Source of the DNA: Membranipora membranacea
Taxonomy: Eukaryota; Bryozoa; Gymnolaemata; Cheilostomatida; Membraniporidae
Length of the DNA stretch: 64,000 nucleotides
Direction of reading: 5' to 3'
NCBI GenBank assembly: GCA_914767715.1
Contig: OU612074.1
Span: forward strand, 9,377,501 to 9,441,500
In this document: positions 10,340-21,356 of the stretch, piece by piece
How the letters are laid out: every line of letters starts with the position of its first letter
Numbering within the stretch: position 1 is the first letter of the stretch
The notes under the pieces: model-generated
Told to the model about the DNA's origin: nothing
Database searches by the model: none
What the model saw: only the letters and a program-made list of their open reading frames with translations
Program-made: the position numbers and the translations under genes

Positions 10340-12855
10340 CCTTTGACAGTATCAACAGTTCTTGACCGCTTGCCTCTAACACTGAATCTGATCAACTCAT
10401 CATTGGTCTTCTGGTGACCTATAAAATACAATCCACATTTATTCAAGTAATTGAGTCACTATACTATTATATTACATCATGAAATTTGTAGATATTTGAC
10501 TCGAAAGAAATGGGATCAGAAATAATTATGCCATAAGGGCTTATGGTTTTTATGTTCTTGGTATAACATAATGAAGCAGTGATCCGGTGTTGTTTGCCCC
10601 ATGAATAGAACTTTTGTTTGATAACATTAGTATTTTGAATTTCGACTTTTGGTCAGTAAGATGACAAGGTTAAAGATAAAATAATGCTGACATATGAATT
10701 ACACAAACACTATAGCTCAGGGCCAGTGGACCGAAAGTTGAAGATAAAATTATTCTACCCCATTCAAGTTTAATAAAAAAAGCATTGTCTCTATTCAATA
10801 ATTAAGGCAACGTCGAAAACAATTCTAAAGAACCTATCTGCCCTTGTATAAGGTTGCCTTCATCTTTGTTGCAGATAATGCCCTTTAATGTGAATCCTAC
10901 AAGGAAATTTGCACTTTTGCTCAAAAGTTGTCTTCTTATAAAGTGTGAGGAGATTAAATCTTTTAATCAGAATCATGTGAAGATGTTGTCCCTGATGTGT
11001 GGATGAAACAAAAAAAACAAACAAGGCAACCATAATCGAATCAAGGGAATACAGCTCAAGACAATGAAAATATATGGTTTAACAATGTCAATTTAAATGT
11101 ATGTGTGATCTACTGGGCCAGGATAGGCAGCGATGATCGATAAACTGTTAGTAGTTAGTAGTTAGTAGGTTCACTTACCATGAAGGTTACAACTTGAGTG
11201 GTTTCTTCCCAGATACCGATGACATAGTAGCCAGGAAGTCTGAGAAGTGTGTGCAAACACACAGTGGACCTACGGTATTTTTATTTGTTTGGAAGGGCTG
11301 ACTGTGTAACCACTCACCGAAGTGAAATATTTGGACAGAAATGTTAGAATAAGAAGATTAATGAAAATTGAAATACTTTAACATTGCAGTGCTAGAATTA
11401 TAAATCATTCATCATTGTGCAAGCATAATAAATTGCATTAGAATACACTACAGCCAAAACAAGATTATATGATGGGCCAATTTATATCGAGATGCTTGTT
11501 TTGGTGTAAACAACAAGAAATTTTGGACTCAAAATTATAATGCCCAAAATGATTATGCCTCAAACTACAATGCCTAAAACTACTCTGCCTAAATAATTAC
11601 TGTCTAAATAATTACTTTGCCTCAAATTACACACAATGACCAATAAAACATACACTAAATTTTGCATATCTGTAATTTTAGTAGAATTTACATGGACCGA
11701 ATACCAAACTGAGATTTCAATCAGTATAATTATCTAGATCATGCATGTTCAACCTTTTTTCGGATTCGGCCAAAGCATACCAATTGGCCGCACTACTTTT
11801 TGGGCAAATTTTACTTGAGATACAGATAAAAATGGGGAATATCCAGGCCTGTATCTGTGGGTTTCAAATGGTAGGGCCAGTCGCTAGGTGGTATTGGGCC
11901 TCCCCAGAAAATTTTTTTGAAACAGAGGTGGTCTTTAGGCGTTCCAGCTCTATTTGGCCAGATGAATCTTGCCAGATGGCCAGCTCAATCGGCCAGATGA
12001 ATCTTTGAGTCACAATTGAATTACAGGGATTCACGGTAACTAAATAAAATACCTAAAATTTGTTGATGAGCATTCATGGGTCAGTGGTAAACACACAGTT
12101 TGTGGCGAAGTTCAACCAGTATGACTAATACAATCTAAGTTTTGCAAGTGATTCGCCAATCCTCCCCACATGGCAGCAATTTTTATTTTGACAAATGACC
12201 CAGAATAAGCTCAATAAGCTCAATATCACCTTGTTGTTCCTCCTGGGAGTTTATTGGGTTGACGGCAGCATTGCTTAACAAGTAAGATAAATGTGTTCAT
12301 ATATCTCTACTTAAAGTATCTGACCTACTAGGCCATGTATGGTATGGTTTGAAAGATCTCAGGCTGAAAATTCATTAGGCCATATGAAATAAAATAGCCT
12401 GTGGACCTAATTGCAGTAAAACTGCTGCAAAGCCTTGAAATTGGGATCATAGTGAATAATAGTGATTTATTGCCTTCACCTGACCACTATTATACACTAT
12501 AATCCTTGCTAACATTTATTCTAAACAAACTTGAATGCTATTTTTCACAATTCTTTATTTATTATATTTTTATTTGCCCTATGAACTCACAATAATTGAT
12601 TTATTTCGGTAATATATCCACTTTTCTAAAAAGACTGACCAAGTAACCAAGCCATGTGGAGGGTCCGATATGATTCCCTAATCCATGAATGTATTATATA
12701 TATATATATATATATATTAAAAGAGTGCCTCAAATCAATGGAAACTGCTCCAGGTCATTATACTCTGGCTGATGTTTAACATGAAAACAAAATGCAACTT
12801 AGAAGTGTGAGAGTATAGAAAAGTCACCACATTAAATTCAAAGATTTAGGTGACA
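10340..12855. other. Intergenic region, tandem-unit remnant and simple repeats
   Basis: 10380-10760 aligns with the unit flank at 1-480. 11150-11170 has (gttagta)n. 11530-11640 is a degenerate array of aaactacaatgcct-like words. 11938-12005 has a short duplication of ggccagatgaatctt. 12695-12718 is an (at)n microsatellite. I see no convincing gene. The ORF at 11745-12008 has no recognisable domain. Confidence 0.5.
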
Positions 12856-13085
12856 TAAAACCAATTGTCACTGATCCTGTAGCCAATGGGTACTGGGCAC
12901 AGGGGCGTGTTGTAACTAAATTTGATGTACAGATTATATTGACCTTGATTAAATTTGTATCTATTTTATATTAATATTTTTATCTTTTTTCTTTACTCTA
13001 AACTAGAGAAAGTTCCCCTATTTGGAGGTCTTCAGAAAGCTGCTGTCTGGGAAGTGAATGTTCCTTTTGTATTTTGTTAATTCAG

Positions 13086-13929
13086 GGAGTTTGTAGAAGA
13101 TCGTTTATTTGTAAACTGGAAATTCGGTAGAATGCATGCTCACTGGACGCCAGTTCTTGAGAGATGTAACGTTTGCAATGGTGCAAACAGCTTTGACTTC
13201 TTTTGTAAGTTTGTAATAAATACTCTCTATCGGAGTTTCTTCTTACAAACTAATTGTAGTGCATGCTGCAGCCTTTGCAAAAGTTTGATTTCTGAAGCTG
13301 AGCATGGCCAGTTGGGATCCTGGTTTGTAACTTAGCAAATCAAGACGGTGTCATCCAGCCTAAATCCTACGGAGAAAAAATGTGATCTCACAAGTTCATC
13401 ATTTGCTTCTCGTAGTTGTTTGTACTTGTCAATTCTTGTCTCGACTTCTGAATTAAAGCCGTACATGAAAGCGTCATCTGAGAGTAATCTCTGACCCATA
13501 CATACAACAGCATAAAACCTAAGGAATGTATATGGACTAGGAGTTTTCTTCGCTCATGGCAGCCTCCTCCCAAATATTGCTATAGGAGTATGGATGTTGA
13601 AGAAAGTTGATAATGCCGTGGGGTTTGAATGACATTGTAATTATAGTTACTATTTACTCATCAAATGAATATGGTTCAGTTGCACAGGAAAACCTGAACA
13701 AGGAGGCATCCTACAAGCTGCGGAAACTTGATGTAGAAAATGTGACAAAACTACTCACTACAGTGCAGTCACAGAGCTTACGGCAAGGCGAGGGTCACCG
13801 CCCCCTTACCAGCAATTCTACAAGAATCTCAGCTCTCAGACTATCAATGAACTCAGGCAATTCTATAAATATGAACTTTATTTGTTCGACTATCCGGATA
13901 CTCCGTTTGTTGATTTTGTTCGCGCATAA
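13086..13929 (+). pseudogene. Sulfotransferase copy 3, inverted 3' fragment with a frameshift
   Basis: Two exons on the plus strand match the last two exons of copies 1 and 2. Exon 5 (13086-13204, again 119 bases) reads EFVEDRLFVNWKFGRMHAHW and ends SFDFF with a gtaagt donor. Exon 6 (13680-13929) reads AQENLNKEASYKLRKLDVEN. A run of C near 13800 has five C where copies 1 and 2 have six. This one-base loss shifts the frame, although the old frame continues open to INELRQFYKYELYLFDYPD and a TAA at 13927. Homology including intron begins near 12860, so exons 1-4 are missing. No upstream exons were found in 10.4-12.9 kb. Most likely a pseudogene. A homopolymer sequencing error could account for the shift but not for the missing 5' half. 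Confidence 0.8.
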
Positions 13930-14629
13930 GTGTCAGCTGGTTTCAGATAAAAAAAAAGAGTTTTTTTGATTCTTTGTCAAACAGTTTTCTGAAGAGATGT
14001 TAAACTCCTCTTGACCATTACACCTTTACAAAACTCTCCTAACTTACAAACTGCACTCTGTCATGCACAATATCCACATGGTTGATATTTACAATCTACA
14101 TTGCATCCTCACACGGTCTCTAGAGCTGAAATAAAAAAACTTGTACTCAAGATTTCCTGAAACTGCACTATTATTAGTAGTCGTCTTATTACAAAGTGTG
14201 ATGAGACAACTTTCCATCCTAAAGAATCAATGATGAAGCATCACAATTTTCACTTTTTGCTCCAAACTGCTGAAAAACTTGCTTGCCTTGAAAACAGTTG
14301 CGACACCTGAGCCTGAAGTTGATGCACACTGGCAAGACATATTGCTGATAGAAGCTGATAAACTTACCGCAGAGGATCAACATTAGGTAAAACTCAGGGT
14401 GGAATGCAATGAGTATTAACACAAATGGCCAACGACTAAGATACAACCAATTAAGATGTACTTCATTTCATCCAGTAGTTGGCCTTTTGCAAAGCTATCT
14501 GGACCTACATGTTCATAAATCAAGAGCTACTGCTCTGTTCAATATGACTGCAGGAAAACTTAGTAGTTTGTTAATTATGATGCTGCCCAGAATGGTAAAA
14601 AGGGCCCAGGTCTGGATTAGGCAATAATA

Positions 14630-15040
14630 TAAATTTTTGACCGAAAATTTTACTTATTCGAAATGTCTTGAAACCTTGTCATTCTATTACCAACAAGGTC
14701 TACAACAACTCATACGCAGAATATAACTTTCCTATCGTGCAGATTAAAAAACTTGTGTTTCTGCCCCAATTATCAAAAAGATTTGCAGGTCCGGATAAAG
14801 CGAAAAAATCAATTTTTGATCGGAAATTTTACTCTCTCGAAATTTCTTGAAACTGTGTAATCTTCTTGCCAGTGGGGTATAAAACTCATACGCGGAATAT
14901 GAAGTTCCTATAGTGCGGTCAAAAAAACTTTTTTTCTGCCCAAACTGTTAAAAGATGTGCAGGGATAAGGCGAAAATATCTGTTTTAGACTGGCAATTTT
15001 ACTGTCTCAAAAACCTTGAAACTGTATCGTCTTATAACTT
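14630..15040. repeat. Tandem repeat, about 180-bp unit, about 2.3 copies
   Basis: The order ccgaaaattttac..cgaaat.tcttgaaac..ctcatacgc.gaatat..cctat.gtgc..aaaaaact..ttctgccc..gcagg..aaggcgaaaa repeats from about 14637, 14813 and 14988, with the third unit cut short. No ORF spans the array. Confidence 0.7.
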
Positions 15041-15414
15041 GTTTATAATGCATCTCTTTTTCAATTTAATTAATTTAATTTCATTTGATGGATTATTGGG
15101 TGGTCGGTGAGTAAAGCTCATTCAACCGTACAAGTTGCATTGTTTCACGTGTCAAAATTGCTTTGATGCTCTCTCTCTTTTCTGATGCTAGTAAGTCTAA
15201 TGTAATATTCACAATTTGAGGTTGTAGTTGTTGGGCTAAATTTTGCTTTCTCTCTATTTCCAGTCAGCCGATAATTGACTCTCACTACAAGAGAGTACAT
15301 GCCCCTTGTGTGCGTAACCTGGAACCTGAGTTTGATATTGCCACTCTTCACGGAGAGTTTCTCAGACAGCACCTTCAGCATCTAGGCAGCTGAAATTCCC
15401 CGTCAGATAATTCA

Positions 15415-16170
15415 TCAGCTGCATATCTCATTCCCTCGTCTGGGGAAGAAGGCATGTGGCGCCTTCACCCGTCTATCTGGTCCAGAGAAGGCTGTGCATG
15501 AGGAGATGGGACGTCATTGGAGAAGGGCTATTAGAAAGATGTTGACAGAGACACATATCTGGTGTACACCGCTGACCTCCAGAAAGTCTCCATGCTACCT
15601 AGGATGAAGGTGCACAATGCAGCAAGGCTGCATTCAACAGAAGCAATCAAACACTGTCCAGCTGGAGCATCCACACCATCCAAACCTGTTATCACTAACC
15701 TGTGACACGAGGCAACCGCTAGGAGGACAGCATCAGTGATGGCAACCTTGATGGTCTGCTTCCTAAAGCATGAAGACCTGCCGGAGGAGAGAAAAATAAC
15801 GATCTGGCCAGACAATTGCGATTACAAGAACAAGAATTACCTTCTCTTCCAAGCTATTCAGTTTGCTATTGTGAAAGAACACGGCTCAGTTGAACAAACT
15901 ATCTTTAAATACTTCATCCCGGGACACCCTTTATGGCAGCTGATAGCTACCACAGTTGCATCGAGGGTCAGCTCAAGAAGATGCAGGCAGCGCTAAACTC
16001 TAGGGATTTTGCTTGCTTGTCGGGCAGCAGATACCAACTATGTAACATCCACGCTGAGTTGGGAGCAATTCCAGAAGTTCAGAGACGACAAGTTAACTGC
16101 AAAATATCCAAATCGAGGTCACCATCAGTCATATCTGTGCTGCCAAGTTCTGTCAAACGTTAGTAAGCGA
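15415..16170 (+). pseudogene. Degenerate transposon-type protein (DUF7869-like)
   Basis: Split in several frames. One frame gives HWRRAIRKMLTETH; after a shift near 15555 the next gives YTADLQKVSMLPRM. After an in-frame TGA where a Trp would be expected (near 15702), a third stretch reads WPDNCDYKNKNYLLFQAIQF and then FIPGHP. The order (V/Y)xxDLQKVxxLPRM, then (S/P)DNC..KNK(N), then a GH motif, is what I know from DUF7869-type proteins that occur in many copies in invertebrate genomes. No intact ORF, so a dead copy. Recognition is from memory of the family pattern, not a search. Confidence 0.55.
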
Positions 16171-17220
16171 GAAATAAATCTTTGATCAAGCTGTATGAAG
16201 TCATGGATCAAGCTTACCCCACTATGATGCACAAGTCGAAATTGTCACTGGTATTTGATGTTTGCTTGTTTCCGGTTGGATGTTTTTCATGTTCCTAAAT
16301 TGTTTCTCGCTGCATACAACAGCATTTGATGGTACGTGATGTCTGGCGAGGTCCATGGAACCCGATCATTTTCTTGCAGAAGAACGTGCCGCTCCGGCTT
16401 CTCAATTATCAGCCACAACTTTGATCTTTTCCAAGAGGAAGAAGAGAGACATCATATCCACTCTGTTGCCGCTGTTCCAGAACTTCAACAATGGTGATCC
16501 AAAAGGACTGATGACGAAAATCCATCCTTCGTAGAGTCATATTAGTGGTTCAGTTAGTAGCAGGAGTACGAAGCCAGAATGCATTAGGGCGTTTCCTGGC
16601 AACATACTCGGAGACCACCTTGAGGGTGGCGCACCCAGAATACAGTAGGACGCCCCTAGCAACACACACAAGGTGTGCGTCCATTTTGCAAACCTAATTT
16701 GGAGGTAAAAGAATGCCACTATGACGCAGTAGTGGGGATCAGTATCTGAATGTGAAGCTAATTGCATTCTCAAGGTGTCAGGCACCTCGTTTTATCTATA
16801 TTTGGGTTGTCCATTGAGAAACTTACACATCTTGTTCTTCAAGTTCATTGCCATGATTCTACTCATAAAGCATGGTTGTCTGAAAGCACAGAGCTGCACC
16901 ATAAGCATGGCCTTGAAGAGCAACTCTGTACTGTCAGACAACCGTGTTTACGTTTGTTCTTTGTTAGCGCTTAGATAGAAAGTGGTGAGCAGATAATTAT
17001 AGGAATATATGACTATTGTTATAAACCATCAGGTTTTTTTACAGGAGGAGGTGAGAATCCAATCAACATCAGTAGTGCTGCAACTGCGCATCTATGAACA
17101 ACATGCAGACGATGCGAAATTGTTTTTCTACCTGAGCACTATTTGAAAACCAACAGTTCTTGATGAAGGTGGTTCGGTAGGTGAATTGTAGATAAGTTCG
17201 TACGGCAGAGAAATGGTTTA
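16171..17220. other. Intergenic region, possibly rest of the decayed element
   Basis: 16555-16690 contains two loosely similar segments (gcattagggcgtttcctggcaac / acagtaggacgcccctagcaac). Short ORFs on both strands near 16540-16975 have no domain I recognise and overlap each other in different frames. No supported gene. Confidence 0.4.
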
Positions 17221-17554
17221 TTTTACATCTAGTTTCTAGATTTCCCTGATTAGGTAATAGACGTTTGGCATTACTGTCTGAAAAAATTCTTCAATGCTCC
17301 AAAGATTCTAGGATCTCCTGAAATTGTTGCAACATTAACTGAAACTTTTGCATGCAAACACTTTCTTCACAACATTGATAAAATCACTAGCTACTGGTCT
17401 TTGATTTTCTTGATTGTAAAAGTTCTGTGTGTCAGGCATTTGATATTTCACATTCAGCCACCTTGCAATTTTCTTGACTGGTGAAATGAAGATCATTTTT
17501 TTTATGTGACTTAAAACAAGAAAAAAAGAGTTGTATTTTTTTGAATTGATTAAA

Positions 17555-17560
17555 TTTATT
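17555..17560 (-). terminator. Polyadenylation signal of the left-arm peptide gene
   Basis: AATAAA on the minus strand inside cattcacaataaattt, which is matched base for base in the VMO1-like gene's 3'UTR end at 25988-26000. Confidence 0.65.
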
Positions 17561-17678
17561 GTGAATGATATACAAGCTTTGTTAACTAAAATAACATTGA
17601 TAAGAAGCAGTTATTCTGTCCAGGGTCGAGTTCAGGGTTTAGTTCAATCTCATCTAATGGATATCAGTTAGCTATCCT

Positions 17679-18494
17679 CTAACAATTACGCCATCTGAAT
17701 TGAGTAATGCACCTCTGAAAGAAAAGATTGATTATTAAGCTCATTCGACTTACAAACCATTGCATCATTTTGCTATATTACCGAAAATAAAAGTGATGAC
17801 ATCAGGCATGGCGGGTTAAACTTATTTGCCTGCATTCAAAGCTGCAGAGCAATAGCAACTTTTTATACGTAAATAGGGATTCAACTCTATATATCAGCAA
17901 ATTGCATCAAAAGTATTTAAGATATTTAAACCACTGCTGCCACACAGCCAAATGTGTGCTTATAGAATTCTGTGAAGCTCGAAACTAATAAAGTGACGCT
18001 GCAATCAATCAATCAATCAATGATTTACACAAACTGATCGTCAAAATTAGGGTATGAAATTAATTATCTACCTTATCAGGTGACGTAGTTACCGTCTTAC
18101 TAGTGCACACTGTACAGGTCATAAGCTGGTGTGTAGATTTCATGCCCTGATTTTGAAGATCAGTTTGTACAAATTATTTGTCCATTAGGTGACAATTATG
18201 AGATTAAAGTCTCAATTAATTATCTTGGAGCTATGCTGAATTCAATGAGCACAAATTTGCATGAGTGGCAGCAGTAGTTTAAGAGACAAAAGGTTTGCCT
18301 ACAAGAAATTGATGTTATCAGGAATAACTGATTTCATGTTTACCCTGAATAATGTCAACAAATGTGTTTTGATAATTCACATTTCCACTTACCCTCTTTC
18401 GCTGCATTTTCCCATTGGCACTCATCCCATCTGCGACAGCTAGAACACAGGCTAGCAGTGCAAGAGTTGGTATCATAATGTTCATAATGTTCAT
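17679..18494 (-). CDS. Candidate small secreted cationic peptide precursor
   Basis: Two coding exons on the minus strand. Exon A, 18494-18393, opens with MNIMNIMIPTLALLACVLAV, a good signal peptide, then ADGMSANGKMQRKR. It follows a clean acceptor (tctcttttcag at 18496) and ends at a gtaagt donor. Exon B starts after ttttctttcag (17715) in phase 0 with RCITQFRWRNC and a TAG at 17679. The predicted precursor is 45 residues. Its mature part would be about 21 residues, strongly basic, with two Cys eight residues apart and a run of four basic residues just before the first Cys. A TATA box (19264-19257) and a likely non-coding first exon (about 19230-19178, donor gtgaga) lie upstream, and an AATAAA lies downstream. 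The 3'UTR is homologous to that of the VMO1-like gene at 24346-25823, but no VMO1 repeat exon is present between the two coding exons. It may be a new peptide gene or a decayed VMO1 paralogue whose two outer exons happen to join in frame. Confidence 0.5.
18023..18174. mobile_element. Hairpin MITE inside the left-arm gene intron
   Basis: Outer arms 18023-18060 (atttacacaaactgatcgtc...) and 18138-18174 (...gatcagtttgtacaaat) are reverse complements with few mismatches, and pairing continues imperfectly inward. It is preceded by a (atca)n microsatellite at 18003-18020. It is absent from the corresponding right arm, so it was inserted after the inverted duplication. Confidence 0.7.
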
Positions 18495-19256
18495 CCTGAA
18501 AAGAGAGTTATGAAGAGTAAAAGAAAAGTGGAATCGGAATTTCCAGCAGCAAAAAAACGAGATGGTAGTGACTATCAACTGTAGAATTATCTTAATTCTC
18601 AGTGAAATCACGCTTAGTGTGTTAAAACATAAAATAAACAAGTTAAAGTTATTTTGCCAGTCTTGAAGTGGTGGATCCTTTTATCTTGTAGGCGATGTTA
18701 GATTTGCCTAATTTTTGACTGGATTTAGGGTGTTTTGTAAATATTCTACTCTAGAAATCAACATACAGATTTGCAATAGATTTTTGTGCGTTGTCTACAC
18801 TTTTGACATTTTTCTAAAGTAAATACACATGGGCTAGTAAGCTTAATGATTTTCTTATACTAAATAATGATCAGAAATATGGACAACAGAGCAAAGGGAA
18901 CTAAATGAAATCTGAATGTTGTTTGGGTTGGTGTCCTTTCCCTATTTCCGATATCCTGTCATGCTCATCATGCTGTAAGGGTTCAAGTAACTGTTCAACA
19001 TGAAAATCAGCAGGGATAAGAAATTCCCATCTCATCACTCAGCCTCATACTTCTATGAAAAATAATGTACATATGCACTGCATTGAGTTTTAAATATGAA
19101 TAATACAAAACAAAATGAACTCGAGACTAAATAAATTTATAATGTATTTGTTATTTATGCAAGGTAAGAAATCTCACTTGAGTATGGTGTCTTAAAAGTG
19201 GCTTCTCTGTCCGTTCGCCTGTCAGCTTGAAGTGATACGTTTGCCATATCTTTGCC

Positions 19257-19264
19257 CTTTTATA
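19257..19264 (-). promoter_or_regulatory. TATA box of the left-arm peptide gene
   Basis: TATAAAAG on the minus strand in the context ggaatataaaagggca. About 30 bases downstream begins a likely untranslated exon ending at a gtgaga donor at 19178/19177, then an intron to the acceptor before the ATG-bearing exon. Confidence 0.6.
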
Positions 19265-19789
19265 TTCCCTGACCAGTTCAGTGGTGGATCCAGGGGCTAG
19301 CCCAATCTCCCCTCTCCGTGAAATAAGAAAGTATTAAAATGTTGCTTGTCCGTACTATCATTCTGTTCCACTATATACTGCCTTAGTAGTTTAAGTTTGA
19401 TACTGCAATTGCCCTTAAGAAAAATACAATTACTAAATAAACTTTAAAAAGCCAACTTAAACTACCCCTAGTTAATGAATATAGATTCGCCATACTATAG
19501 ATGTGCAAATGCTGGAATATTTATGTCAGATTCTAGCTAGATGATGTCAATGATAAACATCTTGATAGTTGCATTGGATAATGAATATAAAGCCAATAAA
19601 ATAGTATGATTCGGTTGATATATGCTTTCCTAGTAATTACCGATTTTTAGTCTGAAGCCCTAATCTCAGCTATCAATCAGTTTTGTGTCAAAATGAAGAG
19701 GATGTTTTTGCATTTACATAGAAAAGTCTTACATGTCACTGCAAAAAATCAACAAATTGAAATTTTTTGAAATGTACAACCATAACCAT

Positions 19790-20383
19790 CAAGAGACAAT
19801 TGCATACACAAATATCTTAACATGCATACCATGCATACACACCATTACATATACACTTTTATTGGCAACCAAAGTCATCTCATTCGAAATGTTTTCCACT
19901 CAGTGCCTGAAAAAAAAGAAGTTTTAAAACGAACAAAAGAAGAAACAGAAAGAAATAATATCATCAATGATGTCGGTCAAGTCGATAATATATGGTTGAA
20001 ACTTTGCACCTTAGATTGTCAGTATGATATAAAAGTAAATTTTTATCACAAAAATTGAACTTGGTAGTGTTTTTAAATTCTCTATAAATGAATGGAGGTG
20101 TCAAAAAATTGTTTATCTTATGCGTAAAAAGTGAAGTGAAATAGCAAACAAGCTTAGGAAGAGGTAGGAGTTGTAATGATTGTGTAATGGATTTGGTTGG
20201 AGTGAGATAATATGGAATGTAATGCACATTGGCGATAATGCGGAAAGCCTGTTTTTGCAACAAAAATAATCTATTGAGGGCATTATTGCCGGTCAAGTTG
20301 CCAATGATATGGATCCCATATATAAGGTATCCCATATATAAGGATCCCATACATAGTGTATCAGTGAACCTAAGACTAGTCAA
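19790..20383 (-). mobile_element. Non-LTR retrotransposon (LINE) 3' fragment
   Basis: A minus-strand ORF (20383-19964) reads GYLIYGIHIIGN, LNRLFLLQKQAFRIIANVHY and SLQLLPLPKLVCYFTSLFTH. These match the pattern YGi..W...l..l..LQKrAlRii......h..p.....kiLpl..l seen after the reverse transcriptase core of many LINE ORF2 proteins. The 5' part is missing. The fragment interrupts the left arm of the palindrome: sequence on both sides (19600-19790 and 20345-20420) is continuous in the right arm at 23345-23640. It therefore inserted after the duplication or was lost on the right. Confidence 0.7.
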
Positions 20384-20704
20384 TGAGCTACAAATAACTT
20401 CAACTAAAAAAACTTCAAATCACTTACCTGTAAAATTAATTGAAGAATATATAATTATCCCTCATGCTCAGGTGCCATGAACATAAGTGGTTTGGTGTTG
20501 ACTGTGTTGTTCAAACCAAATAATCTACCAGTCTTTATAGATAAGATCATGAATTAAAACTAAATCCTTCAACAAATGGTGTAAATACAGCCATAGGCAA
20601 TTAAAATATGATAATGCAAATAACCATATTAATAGCAATTTTTAGGGGAACTTCAGATGTTTGTTTAAATGGTTAAAATCACAAGGTTTCATCACTCACC
20701 GCAT

Positions 20705-20918
20705 CCTAAAGAATGGGTGGCGGGATAGGGTGCCTTAGGGGCAAGGCCGCAATGTCTGCGCCAATTTGCTCTCAGTTTGTTGGCAGGTCGGAGCACACCT
20801 GGGGGTCCAACAATCCTAGTATTCAGTAGACTGCAGCAGTATTCAAACCCACAACCTTCAACACTTGCGTGCTGAAGACCAGCGCTCGTACCAACTGACC
20901 CACCTCCTACACCTATGA
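20705..20918 (-). mobile_element. tRNA-derived SINE, left-arm copy
   Basis: Read on the minus strand: ggaggtgggtcagttggtac (A-box-like) then gttgtgggtttgaatactg (B-box-like), followed by ctgcagtctactgaatacta. The same element lies in the right arm at 23126-23310 in opposite orientation, so it pre-dates the duplication. Confidence 0.65.
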
Positions 20919-21128
20919 ATTATACAGAAGCAGTGGTTTAATGGGCTTGTACATAAATGGATTCTAGCCAGATCAAAATGTCTGGAATCTTCCACTGTGA
21001 AATCTTGATCGAGTCCAGCAGTACGCTTTGCCTTATTACAAAATGCTTTGGTCTATTGGTATTCTCCAACTATTCAGGGCCAATTGCAGTTCATCCGAGG
21101 CATAAAGGGCCCTTACAAAACAGCTGTG

Positions 21129-21356
21129 ATGTTTAAACATTTATTGGTATACTTAGTTTGCTTATTACATGCATTTCTTTGTTCAGTCTATGTTAGTTTG
21201 AGAGTTTGTGGTAATATTGAATCAAGCAGAAGTAAAGCTTCTAAGACCAGAGAGGTGACCTGTGACCTTTCTAACAGCGTGAGAATCAACCTCGCCTGTA
21301 TGAAGTGTTATTATCCTGTATCAATGAACTCCCCTGAGCAAGTAACTGGTGATTAA
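21129..21356 (+). CDS. Uncertain small Cys-containing secreted ORF
   Basis: A 75-residue ORF beginning MFKHLLVYLVCLLHAFLCSV, which looks like a signal peptide or single membrane helix, then RVCGNIESSRSKASKTREVT, CDLSNSVRINLACMKCYYPV and SMNSPEQVTGD. The part after the hydrophobic region has four Cys (spacing 17, 10 and 2). I do not recognise the family. In the right arm the mirror-image sequence (about 22790-22705, minus strand) aligns over the last 25 codons but has three in-frame stops, so only this copy is open. There is no independent evidence of a promoter or splice sites, and a candidate acceptor (ctttctaacag) lies inside it at about 21267-21277, so it could also be part of an exon or a chance ORF. 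Confidence 0.3.
   Translation: MFKHLLVYLVCLLHAFLCSVYVSLRVCGNIESSRSKASKTREVTCDLSNSVRINLACMKCYYPVSMNSPEQVTGD

Noticed and set aside
11745-12008. Plus-strand ORF of 87 residues
   Set aside because: Contains short internal duplication (ggccagatgaatctt) and no domain, signal peptide or exon context.
14219-14446. ORFs near the inverted sulfotransferase fragment
   Set aside because: No homology to sulfotransferase exons, no splice sites in phase, overlapping chance ORFs on both strands.
18060-18158. Possible middle exon of the left-arm peptide gene reading GMKSTHQLMTCTVCTSK
   Set aside because: It lies wholly inside a hairpin MITE that is absent from the right arm, and its splice-like borders come from the element.
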